Shown here: positions 1 to 10,090 of the stretch, in pieces | Layout: each line of letters starts with the position of its first letter | Position numbering within the stretch: position 1 is the first letter of the stretch | NCBI RefSeq assembly: GCF_000142805.1 | Contig: NC_013078.1 | Coordinates: forward strand, 372,001 to 436,000 | Length of the DNA stretch: 64,000 nucleotides | Direction of reading: 5' to 3' | Source: Lachancea thermotolerans CBS 6340 | Taxonomy: Eukaryota > Ascomycota > Saccharomycetes > Saccharomycetales > Saccharomycetaceae | Position numbers and translations under genes: made by a program | Notes under the pieces: generated by a model | What the model saw: the letters and a program-made list of their open reading frames with translations, nothing else | Told to the model about the DNA's origin: nothing | Database searches by the model: none

Positions 1-1431
1 GACGCTGTGAAAGCCGTTTTGGAGATGACTCCTGAAACACCATCTCCATTGATTGGTATTTTGGAAAACAAAATCATCAGAATGCCACTAATGGAGTCTG
101 TTAAGCTCACTAAGAGTGTTGCCGAGGCAATCGAGAACAAAGACTTTGACAAAGCCATCTCTTTGCGTGACACCGAGTTTATTGAACTATACGAGAATTT
201 CATCTCAACTACTGTTAAGGATGACGGTTCCGAGAGGTTGCCCGAGGACCAAAGACTAAACATCGCTATCGTTCACGTTGGTGCTCCTTCCGCCGCCTTG
301 AATGCCGCGACTCGTGCTGCCACCCTGTACTGTCTCTCCCGTGGCCACAAGCCTTCTGCTATCTTGAACGGTTTCAGCGGTTTGATTCAAACTGGTGAAA
401 TCAAGGAGCTTTCTTGGATTGATGTCGAGAACTGGCACAACTTGGGTGGTTCTGAGATTGGAACTAACAGATCCGTGGCTAGTGAAGACATGGGATCAAT
501 CGCTTACCACTTCCAGAAGAACAAGTTCGATGGTGTCATTATTTTGGGTGGCTTTGAGGGTTTCAAGTCCTTGAAGGAGCTACGTGACGCCCGTGCTCAG
601 TACCCTATCTTCAACATCCCAATGGTTTTGATTCCTTCCACTGTTTCGAACAACGTTCCTGGCACCGAATACTCTCTAGGTGTTGACACTTGTCTCAACA
701 CTCTGGTCAACTACACAGATGCTATTAAGCAGTCCGCGTCAGCCACTAGAAGAAGAGTTTTTGTTGTTGAAGTGCAAGGTGGCCACTCTGGTTACATTGC
801 CTCTTTCACTGGTCTCGTAACAGGAGCTGTGTCAGTTTACACTCCCGAGGATCAGATTGACCTAAAGAGTATAAGGGAAGACCTTGCTCTTCTCAAGGAG
901 AACTTCCGTCACGACCAGGGCGAGACTCGTAACGGTAAGCTGGTTATTAGAAATGAACAGGCCTCCTCCATTTACACTACCGACCTCCTGGCTGACATCA
1001 TTGCCGAAGCGTCTAGTGGAAAGTTTGGTGTTAGAACCGCTATTCCAGGCCACGTTCAACAAGGTGGCGTGCCATCTTCTAAGGACCGTGTCACAGGTTC
1101 TAGATATGCTGTTAAGTGTGTTAAATTTATTGAGGCCTGGAACAGAAAGAACTCCGACGAACAAAACGAAGACTTTAAGATTTTGAGATTCAAGTACGTT
1201 AACGGTGTTAAGGAGTATACCATCCAGGACGAAGATGCTTCCGCTGCCATCATCGCTGTCAACGGCTCTCACATCTCCTTCAAGCCTATTGCTCGCCTGT
1301 GGGAAGAAGAGACCAACGTTGAATTGAGAAAGGGTCAAGAAGTCCACTGGGAAGAGTTTAACAAGATTGGAGACATCCTTTCTGGTAGACTTAACTTAAG
1401 GAAGGAAGTCGACGCTGGTAAAAGCGCCTAA
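1..1431 (+). CDS. PFK2: 6-phosphofructokinase beta subunit, 3' part (partial)
   Basis: The reading frame is open from the first base of the window, so the gene starts upstream and only the last 476 codons are present. The product phosphorylates fructose 6-phosphate in glycolysis as part of a cytosolic alpha4-beta4 enzyme. The visible part is the C-terminal PFK half, which in fungal enzymes is largely regulatory. It contains GGSEIGTNR, the core IILGGFEGF, the loop SNNVPGTEYSLGVDT and HVQQGG. It matches the S. cerevisiae beta subunit Pfk2 much better than Pfk1, for example in NGFSGLIQTGE and in the C-terminal GDILSGRL. The GTG at position 7 is an internal valine codon, not a start. The next gene, KAR5, converges on it. 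Confidence 0.95.
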   Translation, partial: DAVKAVLEMTPETPSPLIGILENKIIRMPLMESVKLTKSVAEAIENKDFDKAISLRDTEFIELYENFISTTVKDDGSERLPEDQRLNIAIVHVGAPSAALNAATRAATLYCLSRGHKPSAILNGFSGLIQTGEIKELSWIDVENWHNLGGSEIGTNRSVASEDMGSIAYHFQKNKFDGVIILGGFEGFKSLKELRDARAQYPIFNIPMVLIPSTVSNNVPGTEYSLGVDTCLNTLVNYTDAIKQSASATRRRVFVVEVQGGHSGYIASFTGLVTGAVSVYTPEDQIDLKSIREDLALLKENFRHDQGETRNGKLVIRNEQASSIYTTDLLADIIAEASSGKFGVRTAIPGHVQQGGVPSSKDRVTGSRYAVKCVKFIEAWNRKNSDEQNEDFKILRFKYVNGVKEYTIQDEDASAAIIAVNGSHISFKPIARLWEEETNVELRKGQEVHWEEFNKIGDILSGRLNLRKEVDAGKSA

Positions 1432-1615
1432 ATTTAATGCCAACTCTACTTATATTATTAGCATCCGGTGTACGATATAGATTGTATGAATGATTTTGAA
1501 TGACAGAAAAGAATTGTTAAGTTAAAAGCTGTCGAGAATGTCTCCGCATCCAGGTATAGGAAAGCCTTTAGGGGTGCTCCAGGCGCAAAAATAAGCTTCC
1601 GTAATATGGTCGTCG

Positions 1616-3145
1616 CTAAGTAAGGTTAAAACCAAGAGCGCAGCCTGATATCAATGCTATTAAGACGGCGCAGACTCGAGATACTTGTGTCACGTTCTCA
1701 AATAAACTCCCAAAAAAGCGGATCAAAAGCGTGGGGCAGTATCTGAGTAGTGCGATTGCTAAAAAAGGACGCGCAGCTGGTGGCACAACTCGCAGTAGCC
1801 TCGCCAAACTACTCATGGAGGCAGAGAAAACCTTCACTGAAATGTTCAGTGCTTTCAAGTGACTCTCGAAAGTTGTGGTGAAATTTCCGAGGTCTTCATT
1901 GATGTGAAGAACCTCCTGTGCTGTAAGGTTAAGATCGGCGTGTACCCTCTGAAATGTACCGTCAAAACTTCTGACCCACAATTCAGCTTTCGCACAAAAG
2001 TTTTCATCTAAGTACTCAAGATTCTGAGCTAAGTTCTGTGAGAACTGGCTTAATGGTTTCTCTATATCCTCTCTCAACAGGGGAGTAATAGAATTCTGGA
2101 CCAACCCCCTGAGATCCTGAATAACAACCAGAGCATCCATATATGTGTTACCGAGAGCTTCATCCAGTTTCGAAAGCTGTTCTGTTGTCTTTGAATAGAA
2201 GTCATTAAAACTTTTATCTTTCGATTTTAGTAACGAAATGCTGTCTTCGCTAGCTAATCTGATACTATCTCTCAAAGCTTGTATCTGTATTAGACTTTCA
2301 ACCTTTAGACTTTTGATTTGATCTCTCGGGCCTGACGCATTAAGTTCGGCGTTCATTTCTTGAATATACTGCTTCAATGCTATGACCTCTTGCCATATGT
2401 CTGATTCAAAACTACCAACCTCTCTTTGAACAACTTTAACGTTCTTGTCAAATGCCAGCAGCACGTCCTTCTGATAGTGCTCAAAATCTTGAAAGAACAT
2501 TGCCTTGCGTGCTGAATAGGAGTTATCAAAGTCACTAAAATATTCCTCAAAGATTCTTTCCACTTTGAAAAGATTCTTTTCAGCAGCTGCCTCGTATTCT
2601 TCAAATCTACGTTGTAGTTTAAGGTCTAGCACCTCGTTAAAATTCGCATACATTCGAGTGACATTCAAAAAGACGTCTAAGAGCTGCTCTTTTTCAAAAG
2701 GCAATGAACTTTCATAACACAACGTTGGCAAACGCTGGTAATTGCCACTATATGTTGTCCACCACTGGGCAGAGCTTTTCATTTCGTCTAGGCACTTTTT
2801 CAAGCCATCTTGAGTTGATTTTTGGCAAGATTCAGGCAGCTCATCGAGGCCTGATTCTTGAAATTCACAGAAGGAAAGCTTGATGGCAGCGTTTACTCTC
2901 TGCTTCGGATCGATTGTGTCAATGCCATGCTTTATGCACTTGGGCAAAAAATCTCTCAAAGCGTTCATGGCACAAGAGCTCTTGTAAAGCGGAAAATTTA
3001 GCTCGACGATCCTTTCCAAGCCGTCAGTGAGTGAGTCTGAGTCGTCTAATGAGAGTAACTTATAGCCTGCTATCTCGAGCCTGTCGGAGTTCCCAAGCCT
3101 AAAATAAAAGGCCCACAGTATCACAACTATTACACTAGCTCCCAT
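1616..3145 (-). CDS. KAR5: Kar5 nuclear-fusion (karyogamy) membrane protein
   Basis: The 509-residue protein resembles Kar5, needed for nuclear envelope fusion after mating, located at the nuclear envelope/ER near the spindle pole body. It starts with a short hydrophobic stretch (about residues 3-16, probable signal peptide). A cysteine-rich region follows (motifs SSCAMNAL, PKCIKHG, SFCEF, ESCQ, KKCLDEM), then a long charged coiled-coil-prone middle. The C-terminus has two hydrophobic segments (about residues 450-475 and 485-508). The ATG is at 3145. The neighbours AEP1 and RIM9 follow in the order of S. cerevisiae YMR065W-YMR064W-YMR063W, which supports the call because Kar5 sequences diverge fast. 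Pheromone-response-type sites lie just upstream. Confidence 0.85.
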   Translation of the reverse strand: MGASVIVVILWAFYFRLGNSDRLEIAGYKLLSLDDSDSLTDGLERIVELNFPLYKSSCAMNALRDFLPKCIKHGIDTIDPKQRVNAAIKLSFCEFQESGLDELPESCQKSTQDGLKKCLDEMKSSAQWWTTYSGNYQRLPTLCYESSLPFEKEQLLDVFLNVTRMYANFNEVLDLKLQRRFEEYEAAAEKNLFKVERIFEEYFSDFDNSYSARKAMFFQDFEHYQKDVLLAFDKNVKVVQREVGSFESDIWQEVIALKQYIQEMNAELNASGPRDQIKSLKVESLIQIQALRDSIRLASEDSISLLKSKDKSFNDFYSKTTEQLSKLDEALGNTYMDALVVIQDLRGLVQNSITPLLREDIEKPLSQFSQNLAQNLEYLDENFCAKAELWVRSFDGTFQRVHADLNLTAQEVLHINEDLGNFTTTFESHLKALNISVKVFSASMSSLARLLRVVPPAARPFLAIALLRYCPTLLIRFFGSLFENVTQVSRVCAVLIALISGCALGFNLT

Positions 3146-3652
3146 AGCCTGTCACCCACGCCAGCTACTCGACATTAGCTTTCCTCTGAACTATCGGTAT
3201 CTCTTTTGTACCTTTTTGAGCAGCTGAAACAAGTCTGAAACTGGAACAGTCTACAAAGGGAAAACAATGTTTTCAAAATTAAAACTTGTAAATGCCATAG
3301 ATTGAACACGCATCATGGCATCTGTACAACGGCGGGCAATCTCCCAGTCGTCTTTCTCCAGTGTAGGAGTTAGAACTTGGTGCTCAACTTAAAATATTGA
3401 GAAAAACGTGACTATAGCGGTTTTTGAAACTTTGTGAAGGCGATCAACGTGATAGAGGCTAGATAGAGTTCTTGTGAAGACGTTCCTTACCGGTCTGCTA
3501 ACCTCTTCAAAAAGGGTCATGATTTAGTGTACATATGCAATTACCAGGTTTGACCTTTAAAGTAATTATGTTATTAAAGGACTGCTTGCAGGCCTGCCAT
3601 GAAGCACTACTTCCCCTGAGTTGAACGTTGCCCAGCTACCGTGTTTCTCATC
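3146..3652. other. Intergenic region between KAR5 and AEP1
   Basis: This is the KAR5 promoter plus the AEP1 3' flank; both genes are on the minus strand. Apart from the Ste12-type sites I see no gene or repeat. Confidence 0.6.
3225..3242. promoter_or_regulatory. Tandem Ste12-type pheromone response elements before KAR5
   Basis: TGAAACA (3225-3231) and TGAAACT (3236-3242) lie 80-97 bp upstream of the KAR5 ATG. A further TGAAACT occurs near 3424. TGAAACA is the known Ste12 binding core, and KAR5 is pheromone-induced in S. cerevisiae. That the sites act here is inference. Confidence 0.6.
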
Positions 3653-5353
3653 TTAATGCTGTAAACATTTTTCAGCCTCTGTGATAATATAGTTAGACTT
3701 ACAGTCCTGTGCTTTTAACGAGACCTGAGGAAGCAGGGACTTCCCCCCTCTGCCCTTGATGGCAATCTCTGCCTTCAAAACTTGCTCAAGAAGTTCTTCC
3801 GTATCTGCGTGCTTCAATGCTAATTGCCTTCCAACAAATGAAATTTCTGTGTAATGCGGGATAATCATGGATGTCATAAACTGATGCTTATTTTTCAAAG
3901 CAGCCCCCGAAGAAGGAACCTCCATGCTGAACGCACTGCTTTGGTCATAAGCAGCAAGAACGCTTGCATAGAAACTTGGAAACGCATTAGAGTCAATAAT
4001 GGATAACAGCCGTGCGACCATTGCAAAATTGCCGTTTACAGCATATTGGATGATGAAAGCCTTATTGACTTTAGTAGATAGCGGCATTCCATAGAAGCGG
4101 CTGGCTTTTTGATAAAGGACTGTGAGGTGACAACAATTCTTGGCTGAGTCTTTTGTGAGTAGAGAAACCCTTCTTATCATTTGGGGAAGAACCAAATCCC
4201 AAATTTGTTTTTTGACTTTCGAGTGATCTACGAGGACTAGTAGAGATAGAATTTCATCAAAGTGTCGACAATACGATACCAAAAACTCTGTTATCCGCGG
4301 CGTCATTGTTGTTTGGAAAATGGGCCTGAAGTTAGAAATGTACACAAACTTCTTCAAAAAGTCATTGTCAGATGTGCTTATTCCGCATACGCTTTCGATG
4401 AGTCCCAAGTACTTTTCCACTAACTGCGCACTTGGACACCTTTCTTTGTTGACCATGTCTGTAAAAAGGACTTTGCTTTCTTTTAGAAAACCAGAGTCCA
4501 CGTAGAACTCTGTGGTCATCTGTACCACTGCAGGCGAAAAGTCGACAACGCAAAATGGCCTGTGGAATCTTGTAGATACCGAATCTATCAGTTTTAATAT
4601 TGCTGACGTTGCCCTTGGGGTTAGCGGAATAGAGTTACGCCTCAGAGCCATTAGAACATGAGCTAAAAGGGTCTCTGCAGTTTTCAAGTCATCTATGTCC
4701 TTGTGCAAAAACTCTGTGATAGAATCCACTACGCTAGCAATACCTTGACTGGACTTGCAGTAATGTTGAAGAATGTATAAAAACACTTCTTCACTGAAAA
4801 CAGCTTTTTCTTGATCGGCGGCCAGCCTGTCAATCAAGCTTCCAATAGTTGAAGCACTCAAAATGCCAGCATCTTCTTTTTCGAACATTAACGCGAACTT
4901 TCGAAGCTCTGGGATCCGGCCCGAATCTATTCTGCTAGGTCTTATAACGTTATCAATTTCATGATTCTCAATTAACTTTAGTGGAGAACTTTTCCGCCTC
5001 ATTTTCCTGAAGGGTTCTAACCAGTCGTTCAAACCTTGGGTGCTTTGAGGCTGCCACCTTGTGTTGACAAGGGCGGGCTCCAGCGTTTTTAGCTGTTTAA
5101 TGACAGCGGGAACTATAGGTTGTCCGTCCAGCAACTCGGGCTTTATTTCTGAAGCACATAGTATTGCTCTTTCCATGATGTTGGGGCTATAGAATGGATG
5201 CATGCTATCTCCAATAGCGGGAGCCACCCGCTTGAACTTCCTGAAAGATCCATCGCGCGTGCGCTTGTTAGGGTTCTTCGGAATCACGGTTTCTGTTTTA
5301 AGTTCGCTTAGCGCTGAGTAGAGCCTTCTGGGCGAAAATATTCGTGACCCCAT
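3653..5353 (-). CDS. AEP1: Aep1-like mitochondrial activator of ATP9 (OLI1) mRNA translation
   Basis: The 566-residue protein begins MGSRIFSPRRLYSALSEL, a typical arginine/serine-rich mitochondrial presequence. Aep1 in S. cerevisiae (518 residues, from memory) supports expression of the mitochondrial gene for ATP synthase subunit 9. The body is helical and repeat-like, as in yeast translational activators, with no catalytic motif visible. I chose the ATG at 5353; the frame is open eight codons further upstream only from a TTG. Identification rests on the presequence, the length and the position between KAR5 and RIM9, as in S. cerevisiae chromosome XIII. These activators diverge quickly, so sequence resemblance alone would be weak. 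Confidence 0.78.
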   Translation of the reverse strand: MGSRIFSPRRLYSALSELKTETVIPKNPNKRTRDGSFRKFKRVAPAIGDSMHPFYSPNIMERAILCASEIKPELLDGQPIVPAVIKQLKTLEPALVNTRWQPQSTQGLNDWLEPFRKMRRKSSPLKLIENHEIDNVIRPSRIDSGRIPELRKFALMFEKEDAGILSASTIGSLIDRLAADQEKAVFSEEVFLYILQHYCKSSQGIASVVDSITEFLHKDIDDLKTAETLLAHVLMALRRNSIPLTPRATSAILKLIDSVSTRFHRPFCVVDFSPAVVQMTTEFYVDSGFLKESKVLFTDMVNKERCPSAQLVEKYLGLIESVCGISTSDNDFLKKFVYISNFRPIFQTTMTPRITEFLVSYCRHFDEILSLLVLVDHSKVKKQIWDLVLPQMIRRVSLLTKDSAKNCCHLTVLYQKASRFYGMPLSTKVNKAFIIQYAVNGNFAMVARLLSIIDSNAFPSFYASVLAAYDQSSAFSMEVPSSGAALKNKHQFMTSMIIPHYTEISFVGRQLALKHADTEELLEQVLKAEIAIKGRGGKSLLPQVSLKAQDCKSNYIITEAEKCLQH

Positions 5354-5497
5354 CTTTAGCGCCGGCGGAATTGGCAATGAGCGTTGTCAGTTCTCCACAC
5401 CTACCATTAAAACCGATTAAGATTACCAAAATTTTTCAGCTGAGAAATACCAAATCACGTGAAATATTATCAGAGTAGCCAGTTTCTTGGCGCAAGT

Positions 5498-6223
5498 TTA
5501 CACAGCCCTATGCACCAACTCCGGCTGGTCTGGCGCCACATGCTGCCACGCGGCTGATTCTTGGGTATCACTCACGCCTTCAGAAGCTGTTGGCTTTGAG
5601 GAGTTGCTATTCACGTTGCTGAAGCGTAGGGGAACCAACTCGACATTGTCTCTATTGCGCAGCTTCTCGTATTTTCTTAGCGAGACAGCCCTTCGAATGA
5701 TGCACATCATGGAGGAAGCAACTGCGATAAACACAGTACTAACCAGAACGAGCCAACCAGGCCAAGCGAGGTACGGCACAAACAACAGAATATCAACCAG
5801 AAAACTTAGAAGCGATAAAAGAACAGTGAGCAGCGACCACAACACAGCTCCTGCAAGTATTTTGCGTGACTGACCAAAGTTATGCATGTTCAAAGCTAAC
5901 GCCAGTGTCCACAAGACAAAAGTGAAAAATAGTGAGATAGGATGGACTATCAGTAATTTCGAAATTGAGCGTTTCGCTCGAGAAGGCAGAAATAAGCTGG
6001 CAACTTCGGTAGTTCCATTTAGTGGTAAAATTTCATACCCGATACGCGGCGACGTACATTCCGAGCTTTTTGCTGTGCACCATCCAAAAACGCCGAACTT
6101 GCGCCCATTGTACGTGGAAAGATAGATTCTATCAACCACAGGAATTGATATCGTTGGAAAGATTTGAAAAATTAACGCAAGCGTCAGGAGCACAAAGATT
6201 ACCGACCTTGATTTAGAAGGCAT
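5498..6223 (-). CDS. RIM9: Rim9/PalI-type membrane protein of the ambient-pH pathway
   Basis: The 241-residue protein has four hydrophobic segments: an N-terminal one (residues 8-27), and three between about 92 and 177. Between segments 1 and 2 lies an extracellular loop with the family signature FGVFGWC followed by a second cysteine. This is the PalI/Rim9 and Sur7-like layout. Rim9 sits in the plasma membrane and helps Rim21 sense alkaline pH, leading to Rim101 processing. The tail is hydrophilic and serine-rich. The ATG is at 6223, and the length is close to S. cerevisiae Rim9 (239). It is divergent from DHR2, 264 bp away. Confidence 0.85.
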   Translation of the reverse strand: MPSKSRSVIFVLLTLALIFQIFPTISIPVVDRIYLSTYNGRKFGVFGWCTAKSSECTSPRIGYEILPLNGTTEVASLFLPSRAKRSISKLLIVHPISLFFTFVLWTLALALNMHNFGQSRKILAGAVLWSLLTVLLSLLSFLVDILLFVPYLAWPGWLVLVSTVFIAVASSMMCIIRRAVSLRKYEKLRNRDNVELVPLRFSNVNSNSSKPTASEGVSDTQESAAWQHVAPDQPELVHRAV

Positions 6224-6487
6224 CTATTGTCTCTCCTTATCATTTGGTGATAAACTAACGCCCGGGCCCTTCTCTAAGATGGTATCAACTTGCTGACTTT
6301 ATCAGCTGCAGAAGACAGAGTTATACGTAGAGCTTCTCATGTAATATATTTGGTATCTCTCTGAACGAACTACTAAAATTTTAGATGTCGAAGAACCCGC
6401 TCAGCGACGAGATCGGCGATGAGATATCCGACAAGTGAGATCCCAAGGTTGTCGGAAGCTCACAAGTCTCGATAGCAGCTCACAAAC

Positions 6488-8590
6488 ATGTCGAAAGGAA
6501 AAAAGTTTAGAAAGATCGGAAAGACAAGCTTTCAGCCCCCAAAGAATGTTGTTTTCTCGGACAAAAGATCCTCTGCGGATGGTAGCAGCGACCATGAAGA
6601 TGGTTTGACAAAAAGCGCGTCCAAACATGATTTGGCGCGGGAGGCTGCATCGCTCTTGAAAGTACGAGCCACTTTACCAGTGTACAAGCACAAAGATTCT
6701 ATTATGTCACATATCAACAAAAACCAGGTCACTATTCTCATTGGTGAAACAGGTTCCGGTAAGTCCACGCAAATTCCCCAATTTCTAATGGAGAACTTCC
6801 CAGAAAAGACAGACAAGCGAATCGCAGTAACCCAGCCTCGAAGGGTTGCTGCGATAAATTTAGCTTCTCGTGTTGCCCAGGAATACGGGTGCCGTCTTGG
6901 AGAACGAGTGGGCTATTCCGTTAGATTCGATAACAAGAGCAACGCTCGAACAAAGCTTAAGTACCTGACAGATGGTATGCTTCTGCGTGAAATCATGCTC
7001 GACAAGAATTTATCTGATTATTCGTGTGTTATAATTGACGAGGCTCACGAGCGTACCATTTTGACCGATCTAATCCTAGGTTTTTTGAAAGAGCTGATAA
7101 ACAGTTCTCGCCAGGACTTGAAAGTTGTGGTGATGTCAGCAACGCTTCAAGCAGAAAAATTTAGTGAGTTCTTTGGAAGAGCGCCTATTCTGTTTGTAGA
7201 AGGGCGCAAATTTCCAGTACAAAGAAGTTATCTGAAGGCCCAATGCGATGATGTCGTGGACGCAATAATTAGGTGCTGCGTGCAATTAAATCAGAGTGAA
7301 CAAATGGGCGATATATTGTGCTTCATGCCAGGCCAGGAGGAGATTGACAAAGCCGTGGCTATTCTAAGCAAAGTTGGTGAACACTTAGGGGCATCCGTGC
7401 CACGTCTTGTGGCTTTACCACTGTACGCAGCACTACCACCAGCCGAGCAGGCAAAAGTTTTTGCTCCCGTAAAAGGGTTCAAGCGAAAAGTTGTATTCTC
7501 AACAAACTTGGCGGAGACCTCTGTAACGATTTCGGGCGTGAAGTTCGTTGTAGATTCCGGCCTCCGCAAAGTTAAAGTGTGGAGGCACCAACTGGGGCTT
7601 GCCACATTATTGACTGTACCGATATCGAAAGCAAGCGCCTCGCAGAGAACAGGACGTGCTGGTAGAGAAAGTGCAGGAAAATGCTTCAGACTTTACAGGG
7701 AACAAGACTACCAAAAATTACCAAACCAGACAGAACCCGAAATCGCTCGGAGTGAAGTGACCTCGCCAATTCTCATGCTCAAAAAGGTTGGCGTGAAAGA
7801 TATTGTGAACTGGTCCTGGTTAGAGAATCCAGGCAAGCAAGCTATTCTTATGGCGCTTCAAGAGCTGTTCCAACTAGGTGCCCTTGATGACTCTGGCAAA
7901 ATAACAAACAAAGGTCAAAAAATGGCTTTGTTGCCTTTAGCGCCGCATTTAAGTTCCGTTTTGTTGAAGGCTCACGAAGACGGTTGTCTTCTGCCTGTCA
8001 TCGACATAGTGTCCTGCTTAAGCGTTGAAAATCTGCTGATAAATCCTTCCCCAGAACAACGTGACGAAGTTAACGAGAAGCGCTTTTCCATAGCGACAAG
8101 AGGTTCAAAATATGGAGACCTTGTTATGCTGAAAGAGTTTTATGACGCATACATGTCTCTGAAGAGTGCTGCGGAAAAGGATGACTGGTGCAAAGAGCTG
8201 TGCGTTTCTAAAAGAGGTTTCAAGAATGTCGTCAAAATTCGAGCACAACTTTTGTCCTATATGGAGCGTCTCTTCAAAGAGAAATTGAGCGATAATGAAG
8301 ATGAATCTGATAGCTTCGACATAAAGGCTATTGTCAAGTGCTTCTTGGCTGGATTCGCAAAGAACACGGCAATAGGCATGCCTGATAGGTCTTTCAGGAC
8401 TTCAACCACGGGGGAGACCATATCGGTACATCCTTCTTCGATGTTGTTCATGGACAGGTCTTGCCCTGCTATTCTTTACACTGAATATGTGTTTACCACG
8501 AAGGGGTACGCTAGGAACGTTAGTCGGCTAGAATTATCCTGGTTACAGGAGGTCGCTGGTATTTCTACAGTCAAGGTTAGTGCTAGGTGA
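6488..8590 (+). CDS. DHR2: DEAH-box RNA helicase Dhr2 (18S rRNA synthesis)
   Basis: The 700-residue protein is a nucleolar DEAH-type ATPase of the small-subunit processome. Helicase motifs are in order: motif I GETGSGKST (residues 86-94), motif Ia TQPRRV, motif II DEAH (184-187), motif III SAT (217-219), and motif VI QRTGRAGR (about 385). Winged-helix, ratchet-like and OB-fold regions typical of the DEAH/RHA family follow. It is shorter than Prp2, Prp16, Prp22 and Prp43 and lacks their N-terminal extensions, which fits Dhr2 (735 residues in S. cerevisiae). The ATG at 6488 follows an A-rich context. In S. cerevisiae the gene (YKL078W) is not next to RIM9, so a synteny break lies between the two. 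Confidence 0.88.
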   Translation: MSKGKKFRKIGKTSFQPPKNVVFSDKRSSADGSSDHEDGLTKSASKHDLAREAASLLKVRATLPVYKHKDSIMSHINKNQVTILIGETGSGKSTQIPQFLMENFPEKTDKRIAVTQPRRVAAINLASRVAQEYGCRLGERVGYSVRFDNKSNARTKLKYLTDGMLLREIMLDKNLSDYSCVIIDEAHERTILTDLILGFLKELINSSRQDLKVVVMSATLQAEKFSEFFGRAPILFVEGRKFPVQRSYLKAQCDDVVDAIIRCCVQLNQSEQMGDILCFMPGQEEIDKAVAILSKVGEHLGASVPRLVALPLYAALPPAEQAKVFAPVKGFKRKVVFSTNLAETSVTISGVKFVVDSGLRKVKVWRHQLGLATLLTVPISKASASQRTGRAGRESAGKCFRLYREQDYQKLPNQTEPEIARSEVTSPILMLKKVGVKDIVNWSWLENPGKQAILMALQELFQLGALDDSGKITNKGQKMALLPLAPHLSSVLLKAHEDGCLLPVIDIVSCLSVENLLINPSPEQRDEVNEKRFSIATRGSKYGDLVMLKEFYDAYMSLKSAAEKDDWCKELCVSKRGFKNVVKIRAQLLSYMERLFKEKLSDNEDESDSFDIKAIVKCFLAGFAKNTAIGMPDRSFRTSTTGETISVHPSSMLFMDRSCPAILYTEYVFTTKGYARNVSRLELSWLQEVAGISTVKVSAR

Positions 8591-9079
8591 TTGATTTTAT
8601 ATTTCACTCCATCACTTCGGCAGTTAATTTATATTGTGGCACACGACTATTTACCGGCCAGCAGAAACAAAGATGTTTTCTCTAGACTACCGTGCCCGTC
8701 AGGTGTCATAATCTTAGTTTAACTATTGATTATGGAAACCCTTAGAGATCTTCAGTTGCAAAAAGGGGCCGGCCAAATATCTGGTGTAAGAAGCCGCTTG
8801 ATTCCCTTGCAATAAAAAACCTAACATTTTCTCAAGACGACGAGGACGAATGAGAAGGGCATGACTTGCTTACCGGTCTCACGCTCCCTGAAAAGAGCAT
8901 TTGCCGTTAGCAACACAATTTTCCCTATTTAGAATATCGGACCATTTCAACATTAAGGCCCGCCCGAAATTAGTTGAATTGAATCTCAATAGAATGAGCG
9001 GCACCCATTTAAGTAATTTACAAGAACCTAATTGCATAGACAGCCTTAGCTAATAAATTGAGAAACACTTCAATCTTAC
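8591..9079. other. Intergenic region after DHR2
   Basis: I see no open frame of note and no tRNA. It leads into the fossil retroelement. Confidence 0.5.
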
Positions 9080-10090
9080 GCCAAGTCAAAAATTGGGCTC
9101 CACTACAACCTTAGCAGGGGTGAAGTTGCACAAGATTGAAAGCGAAACAGAGTTTTCGACTTTTTTGACAAATTTAGTTAGCGCGCTGAAGAACCTTGGA
9201 TATAGTGACTTGATTCCTTCAAAAAATGGAATCCTGAGAAAGGCAGCCTTTGAGGGATAGGCGGCTATAACAGCCTTAATTGACGAACCTGCACCGCATG
9301 AATTTCGGCCTAGTATTCCATGCATAGAGACAACATTCGCGCTTTTTATTGCACTGGCGCCACAAGTCGAACTTGGGAACTGCGAAAGTGACGTTTTAGA
9401 AAAATGGGAAAGCCTGTCATTTCAAAGCTTCCCAAATATGCCAAGTATCCTTGCTAGGGTCAGCGAATTTTCATACATGGCAGAGGAAGTTGGCTGAAGA
9501 AACAAATCTCAGGATATTTGTAACTATATCCGAAATAGTATTCCTGAGGACTTTCCAGATGTTGTGTCCATCGTTGATGATACAAGTCCGAACGTCAGTC
9601 AGGTAACTGACCGGTTAATGAGGTACGCATTTTATGAAGAGCATGCACCGCAACTGCGCTCTTCTCGAACCACAATAGTTTCCAATGAAGACACTTGGTT
9701 AAGTTATAAAGATGCCATTCTAGACAACATAAACGCGCCAGAGAAATCACAATTTGAGAACGCATATGCGAGAGAACTTTCTCGACTGGAGAGCGTTGGA
9801 ACTTGGGATGCGACTGCTCCACGCCCCGCTCATTCACTAGCGCCTGAAGCAATCATTGACACCAACTTCGAGTTCAACACCAACTCCAATGGCGAAAAAT
9901 GTTGTCGAGTTGTTCAAGAGGGAGTAAGTTAAATAGAATACGGCAAGAGGTAAGAAAAGAGTCGCTAAGTTTAGAACACATTACGTCCAAAAATAATTTT
10001 GCAGACCTTTTGACAAAACCGTTAGAGAAAACAGTAATTGAAAGATTAGTTCTGCAGCACTTCAGTCCTTACAAGAAGCCAACGTAAAAT
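9080..10090 (+). mobile_element. Decayed Ty1/copia-family LTR retrotransposon fossil
   Basis: Two parts of a Ty1/copia polyprotein are recognisable on the plus strand. One is the onset of the reverse transcriptase region (about 9564-9932, with motifs such as ARELSRLESVGTWD). The other is the end of the RNase H region (about 9940-10087, with ITSKNNFADLLTKPLEK). The preceding 480 bp also look like degenerate coding sequence but I cannot assign them. The element is clearly broken, with several breaks, and far shorter than a full element. I found no convincing LTR on either side, so both boundaries are approximate. Decay of this degree suggests an old insertion. Confidence 0.75.
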
